Source of the DNA: Geitlerinema sp. PCC 7407
Lineage (GTDB): Bacteria > Cyanobacteriota > Cyanobacteriia > PCC-7407
Length of the DNA: 64,000 nt
Reading direction: 5' to 3'
Assembly: GCF_000317045.1 (NCBI RefSeq)
Contig: NC_019703.1
Location: 2,902,501 to 2,966,500 of the forward strand
Both the position numbers and the translations under genes were made by a program. This document shows positions 45,775 to 53,767 of this stretch, one piece after another. The stretch's first letter is position 1; every line of letters starts with the position of its first letter. The notes beneath the pieces were generated by a model. It saw nothing but the letters and a program-made list of their open reading frames with translations. It had not been told where the DNA came from and made no database searches.

Positions 45775-46143
45775 CTAGGGGGCGGCCGACTCTAGCTGAG
45801 TAACGCGGCGATCGAGGGACTGCAAGTCTTGCTTGAGCTCGATCACCAGGGTGGCGAGGCGGTCGAATTGGCCATCGGTCGGGGGCGGGGCTGCGGGACG
45901 ATCGGGCAGTTCGAGGGGCGCCACGGGGCGATCGCTGGTCGGGGGGCGGCGATCGGCGCGGGAGGCTTGGCTATCGAGGCGGTTGACCTGGGAGCGCAGC
46001 TGCAAGACTTCTGACTCTAGGCGACGAATCTGAGCCTGGAGACTGCCTAGGTTTTGGGCAGAGGCCCGAGGGGCGATCGCGGTTCCCCAGAAAAGCAGGG
46101 CAACTAGGGCGATCGCAGCGAACAGTAAGCCAGGACGCTTCAT
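45775..46143 (-). CDS. Secreted coiled-coil protein coupled to radA
   Basis: 122 residues with a signal peptide (LLFAAIALVALLFWGTAIAPRASA, cleavage near 29). A leucine-zipper-like coiled coil follows (LGSLQAQIRRLESEVLQLRSQVNRLDSQ), then a Pro/Arg-rich linker, then a second heptad segment (FDRLATLVIELKQDLQSLDRRVTQLE). It is likely an oligomeric periplasmic or thylakoid-lumen protein of unknown function. Its ATG overlaps the radA stop as ATGA, so it is translated after radA, although nothing links the functions. Confidence 0.75.
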   Translation of the reverse strand: MKRPGLLFAAIALVALLFWGTAIAPRASAQNLGSLQAQIRRLESEVLQLRSQVNRLDSQASRADRRPPTSDRPVAPLELPDRPAAPPPTDGQFDRLATLVIELKQDLQSLDRRVTQLESAAP

Positions 46144-47627
46144 GGTTCGTCTCCTAAATCAGAACTCTCTGGCGCCGATGACAGGGCAGCCGCCAAGGCA
46201 TCTACCACCCGCGCTACCGGAATGACCTCTAGACCAGCGTCAGCGATCGTCTGGCCCTTGGGAATGATGGCGCGCTGAAACCCGAGCTTCGCGGCCTCCT
46301 TGAGGCGCAGTTCCATCTGGGAAACGGGCCGCACCTGGCCGCCTAGGCCGACCTCGCCAATCACCACAGTGTAGGGATCTACGACGCGATCGCGGAAGCT
46401 CGCGGCCACCGCCACCGCCACCCCCAGGTCCGCCGCTGGTTCGCCCACATTGAGGCCGCCGGAGGACGCCACGTAGGCATCCAGCTTGGACAGAGGAATC
46501 CCGACCCGCTTTTCGAGCACCGCCAGGATTTGCAGCAGGCGATTGAATTCAATCCCCGTCGTCGAGCGGCGGGGGGAACTGTAGCTGGTGGGACTGACCA
46601 AGGCCTGGAGCTCAACCACAATCGGCCGCGTTCCTTCGCAGGCAACAATCGTTGCGGTGCCAGGGTTCACCTCTTCCCGATTGCCCAAAAACAGCTCCGA
46701 CGGGTTGGGCACCTCGGTCAGTCCCCGATCCGCCATCTCGAAAACGCCCAGCTCATGGGTGGCCCCAAAGCGGTTTTTGACGGAGCGCAGCAGACGATGA
46801 CTGGCAAAGCGCTCGCCCTCGAAGTACAGCACCGTATCAACCAAGTGCTCCAGCACCTTCGGGCCGGCGATCGCCCCCTCCTTCGTCACGTGACCCACAA
46901 TCATCAGCGTGATATTCGCTCGCTTGGCCAGCTGCATCAGCGCCGACGTACACTCGCGCACCTGGGCCACTGACCCCGGCGCCGAGCTGAGGGCCGCAAA
47001 GTGCAGCGCCTGAATACTGTCAATCACGGCGATCTGGGGCCGCAAAGACTCCAGCTCCAGCAAAATCGCCTCCAGATTTGTCTCTGGCAGCAAGAAGAAA
47101 TTCGCCAAATCTGCTCCCGGCTCAGTCTGGGTCTCCGGCCCATCAGCAAAGCCTTCTCGCAGCCGCTGCCATCGCAGCTTCACCTGGTGGCCCGACTCCT
47201 CTGCGCAGACATAGAGAACCTGATAGCAGCGCGACATCCGATCGGCCGCCTGCAAAAGCAGCGTTGACTTGCCAATGCCAGGGTCGCCGCCCAAAAGCAC
47301 CAGCGACCCTGGGACAATGCCGCCCCCCAGTACCCGATCGAGCTCTCCGTAGCCTGAGGGCATCCGGGCCTGGGCAGACTGGACAATCTGGGGCAACGTC
47401 AGCGCCGCCAAAGGCGCACCCGGCCCGCGATCGCCCTCTGACCGAGACCGTCGCCCCGATCGCCCCCCACTCGCCGAGGGACGGGCGATCGCCTCCACCA
47501 CTGACGTCGGCCCAACCACTTCTTCGATCAGCGTGTTCCAACTTTCACAGGCCGGGCACTTACCAAAATACTGGGGTGAGGCAACCCCGCACTCACTGCA
47601 GACATACTGAGTTCTAGACTTAGGCAT
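46140..47627 (-). CDS. radA: DNA repair protein RadA/Sms
   Basis: 495 residues. A four-Cys zinc finger opens the protein (CSECGVASPQYFGKCPACESWNT). A RecA-like ATPase follows with Walker A GGDPGIGKST, Walker B-like IAVIDSIQ and the RadA-specific VKNRFGATHELGVFEM. A Lon-protease-like C-terminal domain lacking the catalytic dyad ends the protein. RadA is a branch-migration helicase that processes recombination intermediates. ATG 47627 begins MPKSRTQYVCSECG, exactly at the zinc finger. It is followed by the coupled coiled-coil gene. Confidence 0.95.
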   Translation of the reverse strand: MPKSRTQYVCSECGVASPQYFGKCPACESWNTLIEEVVGPTSVVEAIARPSASGGRSGRRSRSEGDRGPGAPLAALTLPQIVQSAQARMPSGYGELDRVLGGGIVPGSLVLLGGDPGIGKSTLLLQAADRMSRCYQVLYVCAEESGHQVKLRWQRLREGFADGPETQTEPGADLANFFLLPETNLEAILLELESLRPQIAVIDSIQALHFAALSSAPGSVAQVRECTSALMQLAKRANITLMIVGHVTKEGAIAGPKVLEHLVDTVLYFEGERFASHRLLRSVKNRFGATHELGVFEMADRGLTEVPNPSELFLGNREEVNPGTATIVACEGTRPIVVELQALVSPTSYSSPRRSTTGIEFNRLLQILAVLEKRVGIPLSKLDAYVASSGGLNVGEPAADLGVAVAVAASFRDRVVDPYTVVIGEVGLGGQVRPVSQMELRLKEAAKLGFQRAIIPKGQTIADAGLEVIPVARVVDALAAALSSAPESSDLGDEP

Positions 47628-47758
47628 TCCCGTCAGTTTCTTGCGATAGCTCTCCCCCCGAAAACGCCTCCCCAGAACAATGTAGAGAAGTCCTGTTTCA
47701 GGCAGCGCCCACGAGAGAGCAAGGACAACAAAAGTGAATCTTAAGAAAGCGTGAAATG

Positions 47759-47792
47759 TCCTGGAAACAAGTGTTTCAGGAATCTTTATAAT
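47759..47792 (+). promoter_or_regulatory. rpaB promoter with overlapping dyad
   Basis: TATAAT (47787-47792) is a consensus -10. Just upstream, TCCTG-GAAAC and GTTTC-AGGA (47759-47781) form a dyad over the -35 position. The start of transcription would be near 47799, giving a leader of about 75 bases. Confidence 0.55.
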
Positions 47793-47872
47793 TTAGCGGC
47801 ACGGTAATATCTTAATGATAAGGTATTGAAAATTAATGATTAGATATGTAGGTTCGAGGAGCGTCGGGTAAC

Positions 47873-48604
47873 TTGGAAAATCATAAAGAAAAGATCTTGG
47901 TGGTGGATGACGAAGCTAGCATCCGCCGCATCCTAGAGACTCGTCTATCAATGATTGGCTACGACGTCGTTACGGCCGCTGACGGAGAAGAGGCTCTGGA
48001 AACCTTCCGGAACACTGCCCCTGACTTGGTTGTGCTGGATGTCATGATGCCCAAGCTAGACGGCTACGGCGTCTGTCAAGAGCTGCGCAAAGAGTCTGAC
48101 ATCCCCATCATCATGCTAACGGCCCTGGGAGATGTCGCCGACCGGATTACGGGTTTGGAGCTCGGAGCCGACGATTATGTCGTCAAGCCCTTCTCCCCAA
48201 AGGAGCTCGAGGCCCGCATTCGCTCTGTGCTGCGCCGCGTTGAGAAAACGGGGACTTCAGGCATTCCCAGCTCTGGCGTCATCCATGTCAGCAGTCTGCG
48301 CATCGACACCAACAAGCGCCAAGTCTACAAAGGCGATGAGCGAATTCGGCTGACCGGTATGGAATTTAGCCTGCTGGAGCTGCTCGTTAGCCGCTCTGGT
48401 GAACCCTTCTCGCGCTCTGAAATTCTGCAAGAGGTTTGGGGCTACACGCCTGAGCGCCATGTGGACACTCGCGTGGTAGACGTCCACATCTCGCGTTTGC
48501 GGGCCAAGCTGGAGGATGACCCCAGCAATCCGGAGCTGATTTTGACGGCTCGAGGTACGGGCTACCTGTTCCAGCGGATTGTGGAGCCCGGCATGGAGGA
48601 GTAG
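47873..48604 (+). CDS. rpaB: Response regulator RpaB (Ycf27)
   Basis: 243 residues, OmpR/PhoB class. The receiver has Asp12-Asp13, the phosphoacceptor Asp56 in LVVLDVMMPK and Lys in DYVVKPF. The C-terminal winged helix contains LTGMEFSLLELLVSRSGEPFSRSEILQEVWGY and RVVDVHISRLRAKLEDD. The opening MENHKEKILVVDDEASIRRILETRLSMIGYDVVTA is nearly diagnostic of RpaB. RpaB is an essential regulator of high-light and photosystem genes through HLR1 sites, paired with kinase NblS. Translation starts at TTG 47873, after GAGGAG 11 bases upstream. Confidence 0.96.
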   Translation: MENHKEKILVVDDEASIRRILETRLSMIGYDVVTAADGEEALETFRNTAPDLVVLDVMMPKLDGYGVCQELRKESDIPIIMLTALGDVADRITGLELGADDYVVKPFSPKELEARIRSVLRRVEKTGTSGIPSSGVIHVSSLRIDTNKRQVYKGDERIRLTGMEFSLLELLVSRSGEPFSRSEILQEVWGYTPERHVDTRVVDVHISRLRAKLEDDPSNPELILTARGTGYLFQRIVEPGMEE

Positions 48605-48632
48605 GTCCGGTTGGACGGGTGGCGAATTAAAA

Positions 48633-48674
48633 GCGATCGCCCGATTTCTGCATGCAGGGGGCGATCGCCGTTTT
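48633..48674 (+). terminator. HIP1-stem terminator after rpaB
   Basis: GCGATCGCCC (48633-48642) and GGGCGATCGC (48659-48668) form a perfect 10-bp stem with a 16-base loop, followed by CGTTTT. Confidence 0.8.
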
Positions 48675-48691
48675 ACTCCATCTTCACGGGT

Positions 48692-48728
48692 CCCTGTCTT
48701 CCCGGACAGGGGTCTTGGCCAAGACAGG
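48692..48728 (+). repeat. Nested palindromes upstream of plsX
   Basis: CCCTGTC (48692-48698) pairs with GACAGGG (48705-48711). Directly after, GTCTTGGCCAAGAC (48712-48725) is a perfect palindrome, followed by AGG so that GACAGG recurs. The first arm could pair with either downstream copy, giving two alternative hairpins. Confidence 0.6.
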
Positions 48729-48892
48729 CTTCACAGGCTAGATCACGCCTCAGCAGGCCGCTCAAAGCAAGGGGCGATCGCCCCAAGATCAAAGGTTTTG
48801 AGGCAGGCAATTCGCAATAAGACTTCTGTGAAGAGTGCGTATTGCGCGAAAACCATCTGTTAAAATTTTTGAGGTTTCTACAAATTTGATCG

Positions 48893-49930
48893 ATGGGATC
48901 GACTCGCGCACGGATCGCAATTGACGCAATGGGAGGGGATCACGCCCCTGCCGAGATCGTTGCTGGAGCGCTCAGAGCGCACGAAGAACTTGGCGTGGAA
49001 GTCCTGCTTGTCGGGGACCCAGCCCAGATCGAAGCCTCTTTGAAACGTCATGGCTCCTCGCACCAGCTGCAGATTGTGCCCGCAGAAGGCACGATTGAAA
49101 TGCATGAAGAGCCCCTGAGCGGCCTGCGGCGCAAGCCGAAAGCATCGATCAATGTCGCCATGAACTTGGTCAAATCTGGCCAAGCAGATGCAGTCGTCTC
49201 TGCCGGACACTCTGGTGCAGCGATGGCCGCGGCCCTTCTGCGCCTCGGTCGTCTGCCAGGCATCGATCGCCCGGCCATCGGAACCGTTCTGCCGACCCAG
49301 GTTGCCGGCAAGCCCGTCATTATCCTGGACGTGGGCGCCAACGTAGACTGTCGCCCCAAGTTCCTAGAGCAGTTCGCCGCGATGGGAAGCATTTACAGCA
49401 AGTACGTCTTGGGCATCGACGACCCCAAGGTTGGCCTGCTGAACATTGGTGAGGAAGAGTCCAAGGGCAATGAGCTCGCTCTGCGGACCCACCAACTCCT
49501 TCAGGAAAACACCAACCTTTCGTTCATTGGCAATGCAGAAGGCCGCGACGTTTTGTCGGGTCGTTTTGACGTGATTGTGTGTGACGGCTTCGTCGGAAAC
49601 GTCTTGCTAAAGTTTGCGGAAGCCGTTGGCGAAGTAGCCTTGCAGATTCTGCGAGAGGAGCTGCCCCGGGGAATTCGCGGCAAGATCGGGACCTGGCTGC
49701 TCCGGCCCAACTTGAAGCGCATCAAACAGCGGATGGATCACGCTGAGCATGGCGGCGGTCTGCTTTTGGGGGTGGCGGGCGTCTGCATCATCAGCCATGG
49801 CAGCTCCCAGGCACCATCAGTGTTCAATGCGATCCGCTTGGCGATGGAAGCTGTGGATAATCGCGTGCTCGATCGCATTCAATCGCAGTACCAAAAACAA
49901 GTAGCCACGCCCACGACTGACGGAGAGTAA
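48893..49930 (+). CDS. plsX: Phosphate acyltransferase PlsX
   Basis: 345 residues. PlsX converts acyl-ACP to acyl-phosphate, the acyl donor for glycerol-3-phosphate in phospholipid synthesis. Family motifs are IAIDAMGGDHAPAEIV at the start, SAGHSGAAMAAALL, VILDVGANVDCRP, LLNIGEEESKGNEL and VCDGFVGNVLLKF. Some 20 variable residues end the protein. It heads a lipid block with fabH, fabD and plsC. Its TAA stop overlaps the fabH ATG by one base (TAATG), so the two are coupled. Confidence 0.95.
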   Translation: MGSTRARIAIDAMGGDHAPAEIVAGALRAHEELGVEVLLVGDPAQIEASLKRHGSSHQLQIVPAEGTIEMHEEPLSGLRRKPKASINVAMNLVKSGQADAVVSAGHSGAAMAAALLRLGRLPGIDRPAIGTVLPTQVAGKPVIILDVGANVDCRPKFLEQFAAMGSIYSKYVLGIDDPKVGLLNIGEEESKGNELALRTHQLLQENTNLSFIGNAEGRDVLSGRFDVIVCDGFVGNVLLKFAEAVGEVALQILREELPRGIRGKIGTWLLRPNLKRIKQRMDHAEHGGGLLLGVAGVCIISHGSSQAPSVFNAIRLAMEAVDNRVLDRIQSQYQKQVATPTTDGE

Positions 49931-50931
49931 TGCATCAATTTATCGGGGCAGGAGTTGCCGTTACGGGTAGCGGTTCGGCAGCGCCGTCGCTATCGCTAGA
50001 TAATGTTGGCCTGAGTCAGATCGTCGAGACCTCGGATGAGTGGATCTCGAGTCGGACTGGGATTCAGCAGCGCCGTTTGGCCACTCCCCAAGAAACACTG
50101 GCAACCTTGGCGACGGAGGCGTCGCGCAGTGCCCTCGCTATGGCTGAGGTTGAGCCGCAGGAGATTGACCTAATCATCTTGGCGACCTCCACACCGGATG
50201 ATTTGTTTGGCACTGCGAGCAAGGTCCAGGCGGAACTGGGTGCGGTCAATGCGGTGGCCTTTGACTTGACGGCGGCCTGCTCGGGCTTTGTCTTTGGCCT
50301 GGTGACGGCGTCTCAGTTCATCCGGACCGGCGTCTATCGCAAGGTGCTGCTGATCGGGGCGGATGTTTTGTCGCGCTGGGTTGATTGGAGCGATCGCCGG
50401 ACCTGTGTGCTCTTTGGTGACGGGGCTGGGGCGGTAGTGCTCCAGGCCAATGATCGCGATCGCCTGCTGGGGTTCGAGCTGCGCAGCGACGGCAGCCAAA
50501 ATAGCTGCCTCAATCTGGCCTATGCGGGTCAGCCGCGATCGCTGGTCGGTGAGCACGCGATCGCCCAGGGCAACTACCAGTTCATTACGATGAATGGCCA
50601 GGAAGTTTATCGCTTTGCCGTCAAGCGGGTGCCAGAGGTGATCGAAAAGGCCCTCCACCGCGCCAGCCTGAGCACCGAGGATCTCGACTGGCTCCTGCTG
50701 CACCAGGCCAACCAGCGGATTCTAGACGCCGTTGCCCAGCGGCTCAAAGTCCCGTCCGAAAAAGTGGTCAGCAACCTGGCCCGCTACGGCAACACCTCCG
50801 CTGCCTCGATTCCCCTCGCCCTCGATGAGTACGTCCGCGCAGGCAAGATCCAGCCGGGACAGACGATCGCAGCATCTGGCTTTGGCGCTGGCCTGACCTG
50901 GGGAGCGGCGATCTTCCAGTGGGGACGCTAG
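49930..50931 (+). CDS. fabH: 3-Oxoacyl-ACP synthase III (FabH)
   Basis: 333 residues. FabH starts type II fatty acid synthesis by condensing acetyl-CoA with malonyl-ACP. The catalytic triad is visible: Cys117 in DLTAACSGFVFG, His in LLHQANQRILDAV and Asn in ARYGNTSAAS. Further family blocks are SDEWISSRTGIQQRR and FGDGAGAVVLQ. The start overlaps plsX by one base. Its place between plsX and fabD is conserved in many bacteria. Confidence 0.95.
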   Translation: MHQFIGAGVAVTGSGSAAPSLSLDNVGLSQIVETSDEWISSRTGIQQRRLATPQETLATLATEASRSALAMAEVEPQEIDLIILATSTPDDLFGTASKVQAELGAVNAVAFDLTAACSGFVFGLVTASQFIRTGVYRKVLLIGADVLSRWVDWSDRRTCVLFGDGAGAVVLQANDRDRLLGFELRSDGSQNSCLNLAYAGQPRSLVGEHAIAQGNYQFITMNGQEVYRFAVKRVPEVIEKALHRASLSTEDLDWLLLHQANQRILDAVAQRLKVPSEKVVSNLARYGNTSAASIPLALDEYVRAGKIQPGQTIAASGFGAGLTWGAAIFQWGR

Positions 50932-51080
50932 GTCGCCGCAGCGCTGGATAGCTGGATAGCCTGACTTGAGGGCGATCGCCCATTGAGGAGCCCAAGCATC
51001 GCTTTGGGCTACCTTTTCTGCCCGCTTGCTGAGAATATTTCTTTAACCCTTCACCAACCCTACCTTTCGAGAACGAAGCG

Positions 51081-51962
51081 ATGACCAAGACCGCATGGGT
51101 GTTTCCTGGACAAGGCTCACAAGCAACCGGCATGGGCGCTGACCTCGTGGATTTGCCCGTTGGGCAAGCCAAGCTCGCCATTGCTGAAGATATCCTGGGC
51201 TGGTCTGTCTCCGAGGTGTGCAGCAGCGACGATGCCCAGCTCTCTCGCACTCTCTACACGCAGCCCTGCCTCTACGTGATCGAAAGCATTTTGGTGGACC
51301 TGCTGCGGGAGAAGGGGCACCAGCCCGCCTTAGTGGCGGGCCACAGCCTTGGGGAGTATGTTGCTCTCTATACTGCCGGGGTTTTTAGCTTTGAGGCGGG
51401 CCTCCGGCTGGTCCAGCGTCGGGCCGAGCTGATGGACAGCACCTCCGACGGCAAAATGGCGGCTCTGATCGGGTTCGATCGCGAGGCTCTCGATCAGCAG
51501 CTTCAGCAAACGCCTGGGGTCGTTTTGGCAAACGATAACAATGCGGGCCAGGTCGTGATTTCAGGCACGCCCGAAGCGGTGGCGCACATCATGGCCACGG
51601 TGAAAGCGAAGCGAGCCGTGCCGCTCAATGTTTCCGGCGCTTTCCACTCGCCCTTGATGGCCCCAGCCGCCACAGAATTTCAGCAGGTCCTCGATTCAGT
51701 GACCTTCCAAGACGCTCAGGTCCCGGTCCTGTCAAACGTAGAGCCCCTGCCGGCCACCGACGGTTCGGTTCTGCGCGATCGCCTGAGTCGGCAGATGACG
51801 GGCTCGGTCCGCTGGCGCGAGCTGTCGCTCCAGCTCGCAGCTGAAGGGGTTGATCGGGTAATCGAAGTCGGCCCTGGCAAAGTCCTGACGGGACTGATCA
51901 AGCGGACCTGCGGTGACATCGCCCTGGAGAATATCAGCAGCGCCGCCGAGATTCCAGCATAA
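51081..51962 (+). CDS. fabD: Malonyl-CoA:ACP transacylase (FabD)
   Basis: 293 residues. FabD loads malonyl groups onto acyl carrier protein. The oxyanion loop is FPGQGSQATGMG. The nucleophile is Ser89 in AGHSLGEYVAL. The conserved Arg lies in LVQRRAELM, and the His is in NVSGAFHSPLMAPA. It follows fabH after about 150 bases that include HIP1, and is probably still in the same operon. A cyanobacterial FabD of normal length with nothing unusual. Confidence 0.95.
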   Translation: MTKTAWVFPGQGSQATGMGADLVDLPVGQAKLAIAEDILGWSVSEVCSSDDAQLSRTLYTQPCLYVIESILVDLLREKGHQPALVAGHSLGEYVALYTAGVFSFEAGLRLVQRRAELMDSTSDGKMAALIGFDREALDQQLQQTPGVVLANDNNAGQVVISGTPEAVAHIMATVKAKRAVPLNVSGAFHSPLMAPAATEFQQVLDSVTFQDAQVPVLSNVEPLPATDGSVLRDRLSRQMTGSVRWRELSLQLAAEGVDRVIEVGPGKVLTGLIKRTCGDIALENISSAAEIPA

Positions 51963-51986
51963 CGTGACGAAGGAACCAAGATTCCC

Positions 51987-52625
51987 ATGGGCCGAAGCCG
52001 CGAACCTTTAGCTAGCCTACTGCTCTATCACTTGTTCAAGTGGTCAGTGGTTAGCCCTGTTTTGAGCGTGTATTTGCGGGGTCGGGTGTATGGCGTCAAT
52101 CACGTACCGAAGACAGGGGCGTTTGTAGCAGTCAGCAATCACGCTAGCTACTTTGATCCGCCGTTGCTCTCTTGTGCAGTCCGGCGGCCTGTGGCCTACA
52201 TGGCCAAGGAAGAGCTCTTCGAGGTCCCTGTCTTGAAGCAGGCGATTTCTCTGTATGGGGCCTATCCAGTGAAGCGCGGAGCAGGCGATCGCGCTGCGAT
52301 TCGCGCGGCCATACAGTCCCTCGAGCAGGGCTGGGCAACGGGGGTCTTTCTGGAGGGGACGCGCACCGAAGATGGCCAAATTCACGAGCCCAAGCTGGGG
52401 GCGGCGCTGATTGCGGCCAAGGCTCAGGTACCGCTTTTGCCGGTGAGCCTGTGGGGCACAGAAAAGATTCTCCGCAAAGGCTCAGCGCTCCCGCAGCCTG
52501 TCCCGATCACCATTCGCATTGGCTCTTTGATACCGCCCCCGCCCAGCACCAAGCGAGAAGCCCTGGACGCAGTGACGCAGCAGTGCGCTCAGGTGATTAC
52601 AGAGATGCACGATCTTGGGCGGTAG
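51987..52625 (+). CDS. plsC: 1-Acyl-sn-glycerol-3-phosphate acyltransferase
   Basis: 212 residues. PlsC adds the second acyl chain, giving phosphatidic acid. The HX4D active site is NHASYFDPPLLS; the substrate-binding motif is FLEGTRTEDG, followed by AALIAAKAQVPLLPVSLWGTEKI. The N-terminal hydrophobic part associates with the membrane. AAGGAA lies about eight bases before ATG 51987, and only 24 bases separate it from fabD, so it belongs to the same operon. Family assignment is firm, although paralogues with other acceptors exist. Confidence 0.9.
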   Translation: MGRSREPLASLLLYHLFKWSVVSPVLSVYLRGRVYGVNHVPKTGAFVAVSNHASYFDPPLLSCAVRRPVAYMAKEELFEVPVLKQAISLYGAYPVKRGAGDRAAIRAAIQSLEQGWATGVFLEGTRTEDGQIHEPKLGAALIAAKAQVPLLPVSLWGTEKILRKGSALPQPVPITIRIGSLIPPPPSTKREALDAVTQQCAQVITEMHDLGR

Positions 52626-52715
52626 GGGAGCCTGTGGGCCGAAGTCTGCAATTTAGAGCCACTCACTGAAGCCTGACAGCCAATCTAGAGGCCCCCTGAG
52701 GGGCAAGGTAGAACG

Positions 52716-53015
52716 ATGGAAGACTTGAAAACCCAGTTAGCAGACAACCTGGCCGAAGCAGAATGGGATTGGCTCAAGCCCCATGCCCAGCGCGACGCAA
52801 TCATTTTGGTGTCGTCTGAGCTGGACATTCTGGAGGTGGGGGTCGCGATCGCCAATGACAACGTCCAGGCCGTCCAGCGCTGGATCACGGAGCAGCTGAT
52901 CGCCAAACCGTCTGCGGAGCAGCTGTCCTTCTGGAACCAAGACGACACCCGGAAATTTACGTCTCTGATTGTGGCGCCCTACGTCCTGATCAAGGAAATT
53001 GCTCCTGAAGCCTAG
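52716..53015 (+). CDS. DUF2288 family protein
   Basis: 99 residues, soluble and acidic, with the family pattern LADNLAEAEWDWLKPHAQRDAIILVSSELDILEVGVAIANDN, then QRWITEQLIAKPSAEQLSFW and a C-terminal VAPYVLIKEI. Function is unknown in all members I know of. A small hairpin (GCCCC-CTGA-GGGGC, 52691-52704) lies just before the ribosome site in the leader and could influence translation. Convergent with the second YdcF gene. Confidence 0.85.
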   Translation: MEDLKTQLADNLAEAEWDWLKPHAQRDAIILVSSELDILEVGVAIANDNVQAVQRWITEQLIAKPSAEQLSFWNQDDTRKFTSLIVAPYVLIKEIAPEA

Positions 53016-53037
53016 GAATTGCGATCGCCTTGTATCG

Positions 53038-53691
53038 CTAGCTGTCGGGCGGCAGCTGGGTTTTGGGCGGTAGCCAGCGGCTGAGGGTGGTGCCGGTCCG
53101 GCCTGTCGCGAGCCAAAGCACCGCTCGGGCCCCGTCTCGCACCGCTTTCTCGATGGGCTCGGGTTCGCGGGTCGAGGGGACGGCGATCGGCTTGAAGCTG
53201 ATGTTGCGGCTTCCCAAGATAATTTCACCAATCACCTGAGCGCGACGCATGTGGTCCTCAGAGGTGATGAGATAGACGCTATCGATTTTGCGCGCCTGTA
53301 GCTCATCGACCAAGGTCGTGAAGTTGCTGACCGTGTCAACGGCCTGGTAGTCCAGGTGAATCCGCTCTGGCGAAATGCCCGCCTGATCAAACACCCATTC
53401 CGCATATTCAGGGTTGCTGCCCGACGAAACCCAAATGTCCAAGTGGGGATGCTGACGGGCAAACTCTGCTGCGAAGACTTCTCGATCCGGGGAGCCACCC
53501 AAAACCAGCATGGCATCCGGTCGCAGCAAGAGCGCTTGGGTTTTGCGATACCCCACCCAGAGGCTCAGACACAGCAAAGGCAAAATCAGGGCCAAGCGCG
53601 ATCGCCGCTTAGGGCGAACACGCGCAGGCCGCTTTCTGGAGCGCGGGTGGGGAGAAGTCTTTAGCTGCATGCGTTGATCAAGGCTGCTCAT
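53038..53691 (-). CDS. YdcF/DUF218-family membrane protein, second copy
   Basis: 217 residues. A very basic N-terminus (RSRKRPARVRPKRRSR) leads into one helix (LALILPLLCLSLWVGY) and a DUF218 domain with AMLVLGGSPDREVFAAEFA, LDIWVSSGSNPEYA, TVSNFTTLVDEL and VYLITSEDHMRRAQVIGEIILG. Related in plan to the protein at 34788-35468, but clearly diverged. ATG 53691 is preferred; an in-frame ATG seven codons later is also possible. It lies 76 bases after lpxB on the same strand, so it may share the envelope operon. Confidence 0.85.
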   Translation of the reverse strand: MSSLDQRMQLKTSPHPRSRKRPARVRPKRRSRLALILPLLCLSLWVGYRKTQALLLRPDAMLVLGGSPDREVFAAEFARQHPHLDIWVSSGSNPEYAEWVFDQAGISPERIHLDYQAVDTVSNFTTLVDELQARKIDSVYLITSEDHMRRAQVIGEIILGSRNISFKPIAVPSTREPEPIEKAVRDGARAVLWLATGRTGTTLSRWLPPKTQLPPDS

Positions 53692-53767
53692 TCTCGGGCA
53701 AGGCTGCACACGAAGTTTACAGCAATTTTCTGCTGGGCTTCTATCTGATCCGCAGAGCTTCAGAAGT

